Shown piece after piece: positions 1-6,273 of a stretch of 8,536 nucleotides of DNA (positions within the stretch are counted from its first letter, which is position 1; each line of letters begins with the position of its first letter). The notes beneath the pieces are model-generated. The model had not been told where the DNA came from, did not search any database, and saw only the letters and a program-made list of their open reading frames with translations. This DNA comes from Sulfurospirillum sp. UBA6790 (lineage in GTDB: Bacteria; Campylobacterota; Campylobacteria; Campylobacterales; Sulfurospirillaceae), in NCBI GenBank assembly GCA_002452855.1, contig DKFS01000002.1, positions 1 to 8,536 on the forward strand. Direction: 5' to 3'. A program made the position numbers and the translations under genes.

Positions 1-203
1 ATTCTTTTATCGACCAAGTGGAAGAAATTTTAATGAGCGATGAAGAGTATGATGATGCGTTTGAAGACGATGATGAATTTGACGATGAAGAAGACGATCC
101 TATCTATAAGAGCGATTACAATTACGATGGGAACGAAGATGATATCTATTTTGAAGATGAAGATGGCGAAGAAGCGTATGAAGAAGATGAAGAGGACGAG
201 TAA
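1..203 (+). CDS. C-terminal part of an unidentified protein with a highly acidic tail (5' end outside window)
   Basis: The frame is open from the first bases of the window to the TAA at 201-203, so this is probably the end of a longer gene that starts to the left. A GTG at 18 could in principle be a start, but it has no convincing ribosome binding site, and the frame upstream (S-F-I-D-Q) stays open. The last 61 residues contain about 36 Asp/Glu, six Tyr and a single Lys, so the tail is strongly negative and probably disordered. Such tails occur on many unrelated proteins and may bind basic partners or metal ions. I do not recognise the family and assign no function. The gene converges on the minus-strand phosphodiesterase gene, with only 6 bp between the two stop codons. 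Confidence 0.6.
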   Translation, partial: SFIDQVEEILMSDEEYDDAFEDDDEFDDEEDDPIYKSDYNYDGNEDDIYFEDEDGEEAYEEDEEDE

Positions 204-212
204 GCCTCTTCA
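188..212. terminator. Inverted repeat across two convergent stop codons, possible weak bidirectional terminator
   Basis: TGAAGAGG (188-195) and CCTCTTCA (205-212) are perfect 8-bp inverted arms around a 9-nt loop. The hairpin contains the TAA of the acidic-tail gene and the TGA of the phosphodiesterase gene. The position suits a shared terminator, but neither strand has a clear T run after the stem, so intrinsic termination is uncertain. The left arm may just reflect the GAA/GAG-rich acidic coding sequence. Confidence 0.3.
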
Positions 213-950
213 CACATCAATAGAAAATCCTTTATCAATATAAGGGTACTTCAAAACACACTGCATATGCCTTAGCGGCAACAAGGTTTTACAACTCGCG
301 TGAATTAAATAACCATTTTTAGGTGCGATTTTATCAATATATTCGCGCGCACTTTCCCACGTAAGATGCTTAGTCGATACATAATTTGGCTCATAGCATG
401 CATCAAGAAAAAGATATTCTAGAGGTTGCTGACACAAAAAATCAAGGGATTGCTCAGAGATTCCACCACAATCGGTAAGATATGCCACACAACTTTTATC
501 GGTTTGAATTACATATCCTTGCGTTATCTTGGAGTGTTCCAGTGGAACAGCAGTGACCTGTATGCCTTCGATGTCGATTGTTTCAAAAGGCTTCATCGTA
601 TGATAAACAATGGAGTCTTTATGAACCAATAAATCACCAAAACCCTGTTCATCTTGCGGAATATAACACAAGATGCTTTGTGCTGATTTACGTAATCGTA
701 TTAAACCTAAACAGTGATCGGCATGAAAATGGGTTAAAAAGACAGCGCGAATTTGGGTCATATTAAATGCTTCACTTAAGAGGTCATACCCGGCATCAAA
801 TAAAATGACACTACCATCTTCTAGTGTTAAATAGGCACAGGTCGAACGGTTGTTCACACCTTTTTCTCGTGCTTCCTTACAGATAATACACTCGCATTGA
901 TGAAGAGGAATGCCTCCCGTATCCGATGTTCCTAAAAACTCAAATTTCAC
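210..950 (-). CDS. PhnP-like metallo-beta-lactamase-fold phosphodiesterase
   Basis: This 246-residue protein has the metallo-beta-lactamase fold and resembles E. coli PhnP, a 5-phosphoribosyl 1,2-cyclic phosphate phosphodiesterase, over its whole length. Visible features are a CxCxxC cluster (Cys19, Cys21, Cys24), which in PhnP binds a structural zinc; the HxHxDH metal motif (His74, His76, Asp78, His79); and further ligand or active-site candidates His139, Asp160, His195 and His217. The DEQG segment at about 100-103 and the HSK at 139-141 also match PhnP as I remember it. The protein should be cytosolic and bind two catalytic Mn or Zn ions. The start is GTG at 950: a stop lies two codons upstream, and an AAGG ribosome binding site sits 7 nt before it. 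No phosphonate (C-P lyase) genes are nearby, so the substrate may be another cyclic nucleotide or phosphodiester. It lies 37 bp downstream of the CZB chemoreceptor gene but has its own likely promoter. Confidence 0.85.
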   Translation of the reverse strand: MKFEFLGTSDTGGIPLHQCECIICKEAREKGVNNRSTCAYLTLEDGSVILFDAGYDLLSEAFNMTQIRAVFLTHFHADHCLGLIRLRKSAQSILCYIPQDEQGFGDLLVHKDSIVYHTMKPFETIDIEGIQVTAVPLEHSKITQGYVIQTDKSCVAYLTDCGGISEQSLDFLCQQPLEYLFLDACYEPNYVSTKHLTWESAREYIDKIAPKNGYLIHASCKTLLPLRHMQCVLKYPYIDKGFSIDV

Positions 951-975
951 ATATCAACCTTTTTGCAAATGTGAA

Positions 976-981
976 ATTATA
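976..981 (-). promoter_or_regulatory. Likely -10 box for the phosphodiesterase gene
   Basis: The minus strand reads TGTATAAT, with a perfect TATAAT hexamer in the 37-bp gap between the chemoreceptor stop and the phosphodiesterase GTG. Transcription would start near 969, leaving a leader of about 20 nt that still contains the AAGG ribosome binding site. No -35 box is evident, as is usual for sigma-70 promoters in Campylobacterota. The gene could also be read through from the chemoreceptor gene. Confidence 0.45.
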
Positions 982-987
982 CAGAAT

Positions 988-2085
988 CTACTGCTTTTTT
1001 TCTAAAAGCATTTTATTGAATAAAGAAAAAAGTTGTTTTGATGCATTTTCAGCCACTTTAAAATGATTGATAACGCCAGATATATCGTTCAAACAATTTC
1101 CCTCTTTAACGCATTTTATCGCTTGATTTATCTCATAGTGTACCGATTTATGTGGCTCTTCAATCGCCTTAAATGCTGCTGTTTTTCCAAAATTTTCAAC
1201 TCCAACACCTGCATACCATTTACCCAAACGACAATTAAAATGGTCGCTCAGTTCTTTATGGTCTTGGTCAAACACGGAGCCATATCCTGAAAGTTTAAAT
1301 ATTACATGGTCTAACTTGGCAAGTACCGCAAAGATTGTAAACGTAATCTCTTGAGAGTCATTTTGAATCGTCATAGCATTTTCTTGTAACGCCTCAAAAG
1401 ACTCTTTAAAACTCTGAATATGTACATTAGATTGCGTCGTGACATTTTCAATAGCTTCATTTTGCTGAAACATCGCGTTGGCATTTTGTTTAAGAACATT
1501 GATGTTCATTTCAACTTCAGACGTGGCTTTTTGTGTTCGTTCAGCCAATTTTCGTACTTCATCCGCCACAACAGCAAAACCACGTCCGTGTTCACCTGCA
1601 CGAGCCGCTTCAATAGCCGCATTCAGTGCTAAAAGGTTGGTTTGGTCCGATATGTCTTTAATCAAATTAATCACTTGATTGATTTCATCAATACTTTGAT
1701 GTAACCCTTCAGCAATATGACGTGCTTGACTTGAAGATTGTGTGATTTCACTGAGCGAAACAATGAGTTCATTAGAGATATGATTGAGTTCCTCAACGCT
1801 TTTTAACGTAATATCACCAAGGCTTGCTATCTCTTTAGATGCATCCAAGTTCTCTTCCACATTACGTTGAATCTCCCCAACTCCTCCTCGACAGCCACTT
1901 AACATTGTACCAATCAGTTCTGTTTTAAGGCGATTCTCATTCAATGTTTTTTCTGTTTGTTTTTCTGCTTTTTGAAAATCAGCTAATTGTTCATTCAGGT
2001 GTAAAATTTCTAATTTAAGCTGTTCATTTTCTGCATATAACTCTTTATTTTTTCGTTCATATACTGCTATTTTTTTTCCAAACAT
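988..2085 (-). CDS. Soluble methyl-accepting chemotaxis protein with C-terminal CZB zinc-binding domain (TlpD-like)
   Basis: This 365-residue chemoreceptor has no signal peptide or membrane segment, so it should be cytosolic. Residues 1-55 form a Lys/Glu-rich coiled coil. Residues about 70-255 are the MCP signalling helices, with the highly conserved hairpin tip at about 144-185 that contacts CheA and CheW. The C-terminus is a chemoreceptor zinc-binding (CZB) domain with ligands His260, Cys285, His312 and His316. The Cys-to-His (27) and His-to-His (4) spacings match the known 3His/Cys site, and the CRLGKWY segment at 285-291 is typical. The layout matches Helicobacter pylori TlpD, which senses oxidants and internal redox or energy state; a similar role here is inference. 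The ATG at 2085 follows a strong AGGAAGG ribosome binding site. The gene is 124 bp downstream of a membrane chemoreceptor and probably has its own promoter in that gap. Confidence 0.93.
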   Translation of the reverse strand: MFGKKIAVYERKNKELYAENEQLKLEILHLNEQLADFQKAEKQTEKTLNENRLKTELIGTMLSGCRGGVGEIQRNVEENLDASKEIASLGDITLKSVEELNHISNELIVSLSEITQSSSQARHIAEGLHQSIDEINQVINLIKDISDQTNLLALNAAIEAARAGEHGRGFAVVADEVRKLAERTQKATSEVEMNINVLKQNANAMFQQNEAIENVTTQSNVHIQSFKESFEALQENAMTIQNDSQEITFTIFAVLAKLDHVIFKLSGYGSVFDQDHKELSDHFNCRLGKWYAGVGVENFGKTAAFKAIEEPHKSVHYEINQAIKCVKEGNCLNDISGVINHFKVAENASKQLFSLFNKMLLEKKQ

Positions 2086-2686
2086 TTACCTTCCTAATAA
2101 TCGTTATAGTGATGAAAAAGTATAGTATATTTCTGCAAGAAATATATATTTTTTTCGTCAAAAATTAATCTAAAATCTATTTTTTCACTCTAAATTCTTA
2201 TTAATCTCATTATTGAAATTGTCCCAATTTTAGATTTAGATTTTCTGCAAGTTTAGAAAGATGATCAGCAGCAGATGCAATTTCTTCAACGCTTCTTGCA
2301 TTTTCACTCGTAATAGAGTTGATATTTGTCACAAGATTCACAATTTTATCCGTATCTTGCGCTATTTTATTAGAATTATTTGCGCTCACCGTCACCGATT
2401 CTACGCTTTCATTCATCACACTTGTTGAACTGATAATCGTCTCTTCAACTGTCGTGGAAACCCCTGCTAAACGTCTAATATTTTGTGCATTTTTTGTCAT
2501 TTTATCCGATGAATTGACAATGGATTGAACGATAATATTGATGGTTGCATTAATTTCATTTAAAGAAGATTGTGTACGCTCTGCTAGCTTTCGTACTTCA
2601 TCCGCAACAACTGCAAACCCTCGTCCGTGTTCACCAGCACGTGCTGCTTCAATAGCTGCATTAAGTGCTAAAAGGTTGGTTTGGTC
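1550..2686. repeat. Direct 98-bp repeats (1550-1647 and 2589-2686) encoding the receptor hairpin tips
   Basis: The segments at 1550-1647 and 2589-2686 are the same length and differ at about nine positions by eye, roughly 90% identical. Both encode the conserved CheA/CheW-contact tip of the two adjacent chemoreceptors. The similarity reflects strong protein conservation and perhaps gene conversion. Because they are in the same orientation about 1.04 kb apart, recombination between them could delete the gap and fuse the two receptor genes in frame. Confidence 0.8.
2119..2146 (-). promoter_or_regulatory. Candidate promoter with a perfect 9-3-9 palindrome upstream of the CZB chemoreceptor gene
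   Basis: The 124-bp gap 2086-2209 is very AT-rich. On the minus strand it has two overlapping TATACT hexamers (2129-2124 and 2124-2119), which would start transcription about 25-30 nt before the ATG. Immediately upstream, and partly overlapping them, is a perfect inverted repeat with arms TATATTTCT (2126-2134) and AGAAATATA (2138-2146) around GCA. It could be an operator. On the plus strand the hairpin is followed by seven T, but no plus-strand gene ends there, so a terminator reading is less likely. The arms are mostly A/T, so chance is possible. Confidence 0.35.
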
Positions 2687-3817
2687 TGCAATATCAGATA
2701 TTACGGTTAGAATTTGTTTAACTTGTTCAGCATCTTTACTCATTTGTTCTAACTGTTCGGCTAAAGCAGATTCTGCTTCACTTGCAAGTTCGACTTCATT
2801 TTTAAGCATCACAACTTCATTTTTGGCTGTTTCGAGTTTTCCACTGGCTAAAGTAATACTCTTTTTCATCTCAACAGAAAGCAATGCAGTTTCTTGAACA
2901 AAACGCTTGATTGATACAATTTCTTCAATTGTATTTTCAACAATTTTAGTACTGTCTTCTGCATTTCTACCTATTTGCATACTCGTGGTACTGAGTTCAT
3001 GTGAAACAGAAGCGTTTTCATTGGATGAGTGTTTGACATCTTCAATGATGTGCTCTAAGGTTTCTACTAAACTATTGAAGCTATTGACGATTTCTTGTAT
3101 TTCATTTTTTTTGCCATAATGAATACGAAATTTCAACTCTTTATTTTGAACAAATCCTGATATACCATCTCGAATAAGAAAAACACCTTTCATGATATTG
3201 TTACGAATCATAATGCCAAAGATAATGACCGTAATAGCAACGATGAATGACAAACCAATCATCATTGTTGTTGCACTCTTTTTTTCAATGACAGCTGATT
3301 TGGCATCTTTATCCGCTAATTGTTGGTTGTACTCCATATGTTCGTCAATTGTTTTGGTAATATTTTGTGCTAAAGAACGATTTGAAAGAAGCAATGTTTT
3401 CACTTCAGCATTTTGATTGTTCATTGAAAGCTGTAAAAGCTTTTCCACAAACGCACTGTACTGCATAAAATACTCTTTTTCTTTTGTGTATAATTCTTCG
3501 TCTTTTGCATCAGAAAGAAATGCCTTATAACTCTCTAAATCTTTTGTAAACTCTGCCTTATACGTAAAATATCTCTCTTCTATTGCTTTCATTTCTTTTG
3601 TATCCGAAGAACCCATATGCTCCCAGATTGTAAGCCGAATACGGTATAACCCTTTTTGCAATTTTCCCATCAATAAAACACTGGGTAACGAATTTACATT
3701 ACATGTATTTGTCTCTTCATAAACACGCTCCATTTTTTGAATACCTATTGTAAAAACTGCCCCTATTCCCACAATGGCAATGAATAGCATTGTCATCAAC
3801 TGTTTTGATATACTCAT
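2210..3817 (-). CDS. Membrane methyl-accepting chemotaxis protein with periplasmic four-helix-type sensor, HAMP and MCP domains
   Basis: This 535-residue receptor has the classic transmembrane chemoreceptor layout. A first membrane segment (about 8-27) is followed by a largely helical periplasmic region (about 28-182), whose length and heptad-like pattern fit the 4HB_MCP sensor fold. A second membrane segment (about 183-205) leads to a HAMP domain (about 205-257). Signalling helices follow to the C-terminus, with the hairpin tip at about 373-416 nearly identical to that of the neighbouring soluble receptor. There is no C-terminal CheR/CheB-tethering pentapeptide. The ligand cannot be read from the sequence. 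The ATG at 3817 has an AGGAG ribosome binding site 8 nt upstream. The gene starts 28 bp after the HD-GYP stop on the same strand, so the two are very likely co-transcribed, linking taxis with cyclic di-GMP turnover. Confidence 0.93.
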   Translation of the reverse strand: MSISKQLMTMLFIAIVGIGAVFTIGIQKMERVYEETNTCNVNSLPSVLLMGKLQKGLYRIRLTIWEHMGSSDTKEMKAIEERYFTYKAEFTKDLESYKAFLSDAKDEELYTKEKEYFMQYSAFVEKLLQLSMNNQNAEVKTLLLSNRSLAQNITKTIDEHMEYNQQLADKDAKSAVIEKKSATTMMIGLSFIVAITVIIFGIMIRNNIMKGVFLIRDGISGFVQNKELKFRIHYGKKNEIQEIVNSFNSLVETLEHIIEDVKHSSNENASVSHELSTTSMQIGRNAEDSTKIVENTIEEIVSIKRFVQETALLSVEMKKSITLASGKLETAKNEVVMLKNEVELASEAESALAEQLEQMSKDAEQVKQILTVISDIADQTNLLALNAAIEAARAGEHGRGFAVVADEVRKLAERTQSSLNEINATINIIVQSIVNSSDKMTKNAQNIRRLAGVSTTVEETIISSTSVMNESVESVTVSANNSNKIAQDTDKIVNLVTNINSITSENARSVEEIASAADHLSKLAENLNLKLGQFQ

Positions 3818-3845
3818 GTTTTACACTCCTTAGAAAATCAAGACT

Positions 3846-4883
3846 CTATTTATTTGAATAGAAAAGATGCTGTTCTAAATTTTCCCATTTATCTATCAAT
3901 AAATCTTTCAACGCAAAATGTTTTAGGCTTACCTCTATCCCATCAAATCCTACACTGATTTTATATTTAATCTCTTCTTCATTGATTGTTACATGTAAAG
4001 GATTGAGAGCAACAAAATCATCACCAAAAATACGAAAGACAAAAGAGGTATAAAATAAGACTTTTAAACGCAGAACAACTTCTTTTAAAAGCGCATTACC
4101 ACATTCCCAGCCAAAACAACGGTTGTAATGATGCATATGATGCAGCTGAATCACATAACAACATTTAAACCGTTCATTTTCATTGTTGTGATGTAAGAAA
4201 TAATTTAAATATTCTCCTGTGTAAGCTGATGTAATGGTATCTTTATAAAAATGGGCAAATCGCTCTTCTTGTATGCTATCTTCAGGCCATCTGTAAATTA
4301 ATGAAATTTCATTAAACTGATGTAACACCGTCACTGCAATGTTAATGATATCTGGGTCGAACTGCGTTCCGCTGTGCTTTTTAAGTTCTTTGATTGCACT
4401 TTCTATTGTTTTGCGCGGCTTGTAAATACGATTGGTTGTCATCGCATCAAACGCATCTGCTACTGATAAAATTCGAGACAGAAAAGGAATCGATTCACCG
4501 CTTAAACCATCCGGATAACCACCACCATCGTATCGTTCATGATGATGTCTCACAAGAGGCATATACGGTTTAAAAGCTGTAATAAAACTCAACATCTTTT
4601 CACCATCTGCTGAATGATTTTTTATAATTGAGTATTCATGACGATTAAATTTTCGAGGTTTTAATAAAATGGATTCAGGAGTGAGAATCTTGCCTATATC
4701 ATGCAAAAGCCCCGCTTGATACAAAATATTTTGCTCTTCAACAGAACAACATAATGCTTCAGCGATTTTACAACTGTACATGGCTACACGTTTAGAATGA
4801 CCTGCTGTATAGGCATCCTTTTCCTCAATAACTGTTGTAAACATTTCAACAATTTCTTGTTCTACCATAGAAAAAGTATGCAC
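3846..4883 (-). CDS. HD-GYP cyclic di-GMP phosphodiesterase with C-terminal degenerate GGDEF-like domain
   Basis: Residues about 8-190 form a complete HD-GYP domain: His29, the His61-Asp62 pair with Lys65, His90, His114-His115-Glu116, then the DGxGYP loop (119-124) and Asp143. This is the full metal-ligand and signature set, so hydrolysis of cyclic di-GMP (to pGpG or GMP) is predicted. Residues about 222-345 look like a decayed GGDEF domain. The aligned signature is FGDDF (286-290), the usual first metal-binding Asp is Gln246, and the usual GD after the YGH-like turn is GN (262-263). Cyclase activity is therefore unlikely, and the domain may be regulatory. No receiver or membrane segment is present, so the protein is cytosolic. 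The start is GTG at 4883, preceded by AAGAG at 6 nt; the ATG at 4868 has no ribosome binding site. The gene is divergent from the XRE regulator and precedes the membrane chemoreceptor in a likely operon. Confidence 0.9.
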   Translation of the reverse strand: MHTFSMVEQEIVEMFTTVIEEKDAYTAGHSKRVAMYSCKIAEALCCSVEEQNILYQAGLLHDIGKILTPESILLKPRKFNRHEYSIIKNHSADGEKMLSFITAFKPYMPLVRHHHERYDGGGYPDGLSGESIPFLSRILSVADAFDAMTTNRIYKPRKTIESAIKELKKHSGTQFDPDIINIAVTVLHQFNEISLIYRWPEDSIQEERFAHFYKDTITSAYTGEYLNYFLHHNNENERFKCCYVIQLHHMHHYNRCFGWECGNALLKEVVLRLKVLFYTSFVFRIFGDDFVALNPLHVTINEEEIKYKISVGFDGIEVSLKHFALKDLLIDKWENLEQHLFYSNK

Positions 4884-4962
4884 AGTGTACTCTTTGATTG
4901 AAGTTTTTATGAAGATAAACCATATTTAATGAAATATATAGTATCTCATATGATAAATAAAA

Positions 4963-4980
4963 AATCTATTATAGTAGAGT
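4963..4980 (-). promoter_or_regulatory. Promoter motif copy A, facing the HD-GYP/chemoreceptor operon
   Basis: The minus strand reads ACTCTACTATAATAGATT, which contains a perfect TATAAT -10 box (4973-4968). Transcription would start near 4961, giving a leader of about 78 nt before the GTG at 4883. A second TATAAT lies 15 nt upstream on the same strand (4988-4983). The 18-nt segment recurs with two differences on the opposite strand at 5035-5052, so it may also be a regulator-binding site. Confidence 0.5.
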
Positions 4981-5034
4981 ACATTATATAGAATTAAGTA
5001 TTCATAAAATTATAGGCAAATTGATTGTATTTTT

Positions 5035-5052
5035 ACTCTATGATAATAGATT
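5035..5052 (+). promoter_or_regulatory. Promoter motif copy B, facing the XRE regulator gene
   Basis: The plus strand reads ACTCTATGATAATAGATT, matching copy A at 16 of 18 positions in the opposite orientation. Its core GATAAT (5042-5047) can serve as a -10 box, with TTGATT at 5021-5026 as a poor -35 at a 15-nt spacing. Transcription would start near 5054, leaving a leader of about 63 nt before the XRE ATG. Together with copy A it makes a divergent promoter pair sharing one sequence. Confidence 0.45.
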
Positions 5053-5092
5053 GTAATGAAATGCATAGAATACTAGACTTTCCTTACGTACA

Positions 5093-5110
5093 AATCTAGC
5101 ATAATAGAGT
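5093..5110 (+). promoter_or_regulatory. Weaker motif copy C, next to the XRE start codon
   Basis: AATCTAGCATAATAGAGT matches copy A at 14 of 18 positions and ends 6 nt before the ATG at 5117. If it were a -10 box (CATAAT, 5100-5105), the XRE mRNA would be almost leaderless. More plausibly it is an operator covering the weak AGAG ribosome binding site (5106-5109), suited to autoregulation. This is inferred from position and similarity only. Confidence 0.35.
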
Positions 5111-5116
5111 CCAGAT

Positions 5117-5410
5117 ATGTTGAAACAACAAAAAAAGAATAATAATAATATAAATATACCCGTACTCGAATTCAATGAAAAAGATATAAAACTTTTTTAT
5201 CAAAAAGTTGGGCAAAAAGTACAACAAATACGCAAGCAAAAAGGCCTGAGTCAATTAGAGCTTTCATATCTTATAGGATTTAAATCAACATCGTTAATAG
5301 CGGGTGCTGAAGCTGGATATGGAAACATTAAGTTTTCACTGGAACATCTTTATAAAATTGCTATGGCTCTACAAGTGGAAATTAAAGAGTTCTTTGACAT
5401 CAGTCATTAA
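5117..5410 (+). CDS. XRE-family (Cro/CI-type) helix-turn-helix transcriptional regulator
   Basis: This 97-residue protein has a Lys/Asn-rich N-terminal extension (1-25) followed by one HTH_3-type domain (about 29-93). The helix-turn-helix lies at about 44-68, starting LSQLELSYLIG, with the usual following helices ending near residue 93. There is no effector domain, so it probably works as a simple dimeric DNA-binding protein. It could be a repressor of itself and of the divergent HD-GYP operon, given the repeated motif in the shared intergenic region; this is inference. The ATG at 5117 is the only early start and has only a weak AGAG ribosome binding site. Near the start codon are a run of seven A (5130-5136) and four AAT units (5138-5149). 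Its stop overlaps the zupT stop. It is the only complete plus-strand gene in the window. Restriction-modification controller proteins look similar, but no such genes are nearby. Confidence 0.85.
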   Translation: MLKQQKKNNNNINIPVLEFNEKDIKLFYQKVGQKVQQIRKQKGLSQLELSYLIGFKSTSLIAGAEAGYGNIKFSLEHLYKIAMALQVEIKEFFDISH

Positions 5411-6255
5411 ATCAATTTGAACGCAACCAAACTCACAGCCATAACAAACATACCTAGAACAATGCCTAAAATCGTGGTATGTGCATTGCCATAAACCCTA
5501 GCAGAAGGTAGAAGCTCATCGAAAGAGATATACACCATAATACCCGCAACAATACCAAACGTAATACCAAGTGTGAACTGTCCCATTAATGGCAGTAAAA
5601 TAAAAAAACCGATAATTGCGCCAATAGGTTCGGCAAGACCCGATATAAAGGCATACCAAAAAGCACTTTTTCGGTTTCCCGTTGCATGGTATATCGGTAA
5701 AGAAACCGCCATACCTTCGGGAATATTATGAATCGCAATTGCAAGAGCGATACTCATGCCAATATGTACATTTTCGAGCGAAGCGATAAAGGTTGCGAAG
5801 CCTTCAGGAAAATTGTGAATGCCAATGGCTAAGGCTGTAAAAATACCCGTTCGTTTCAAAGCCGCATCATGCATATGACGTGAAGAAGTGCTAGAACTTT
5901 TTAATACGCTGAGTTCTTGGTTACTTTTTGGTTCATGAGGATTGACATCTTCTGGAATGAGACGGTCTATCAGCGCACTGATACCAATACCTGTGAAAAA
6001 AGAGAGCAATGTTAAGGATTCACCAAGAATAGCGTTATGATAGATAGTGCTAAAAGCTATTTTAGACTTTTGAAGAATTTCAACAAAGGAGACATAAACC
6101 ATCACACCTGCTGAAAACCCAAGTCCGATAGATAAAAACGTATGGCTTTTTGCTTTAGAAAAAAAAGCTAGTAAAGCACCGATACCGGTGCTTAAACCAG
6201 CTAAAAGCGTGAGGAGAAATGCAGGTAAAAATTGCTCGAAGGTGACATGCAGCAT
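5407..6255 (-). CDS. zupT: ZupT-like ZIP-family metal transporter
   Basis: This 282-residue inner-membrane protein belongs to the ZIP family and resembles E. coli ZupT, which imports zinc and also iron, manganese and cobalt. The two signature metal-site helices are clear: HNFPEG at 147-152 and HNIPEG at 176-181, with a further conserved Glu209 in the GLAEP turn. About eight membrane segments are visible. A hydrophilic loop at about 100-135 between the third and fourth helices contains His107, His127 and His129, the usual site of the variable His-containing loop. The ATG at 6255 has an AGGAG ribosome binding site 6 nt upstream. It starts 18 bp after the ferritin-like gene on the same strand, so the two are likely one operon. 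The substrate range cannot be decided from sequence; the ferritin partner hints at iron as well as zinc. Confidence 0.9.
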   Translation of the reverse strand: MLHVTFEQFLPAFLLTLLAGLSTGIGALLAFFSKAKSHTFLSIGLGFSAGVMVYVSFVEILQKSKIAFSTIYHNAILGESLTLLSFFTGIGISALIDRLIPEDVNPHEPKSNQELSVLKSSSTSSRHMHDAALKRTGIFTALAIGIHNFPEGFATFIASLENVHIGMSIALAIAIHNIPEGMAVSLPIYHATGNRKSAFWYAFISGLAEPIGAIIGFFILLPLMGQFTLGITFGIVAGIMVYISFDELLPSARVYGNAHTTILGIVLGMFVMAVSLVAFKLI

Positions 6256-6273
6256 ACCCGCTCCTTTATTGAA

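Noticed and set aside
992..1010. Hairpin TGCTTTT / AAAAGCA at the end of the CZB receptor gene
   Set aside because: On the coding strand it has no following T run and lies within the last codons. The T-rich side faces the plus strand, where no gene ends.
2538..2897. Open frame of 119 codons on the plus strand opposite the membrane chemoreceptor
   Set aside because: It is a low-complexity Ser/Ala-rich antisense reading of the conserved signalling domain. A similar one appears opposite the other receptor, as expected from shared codon patterns.
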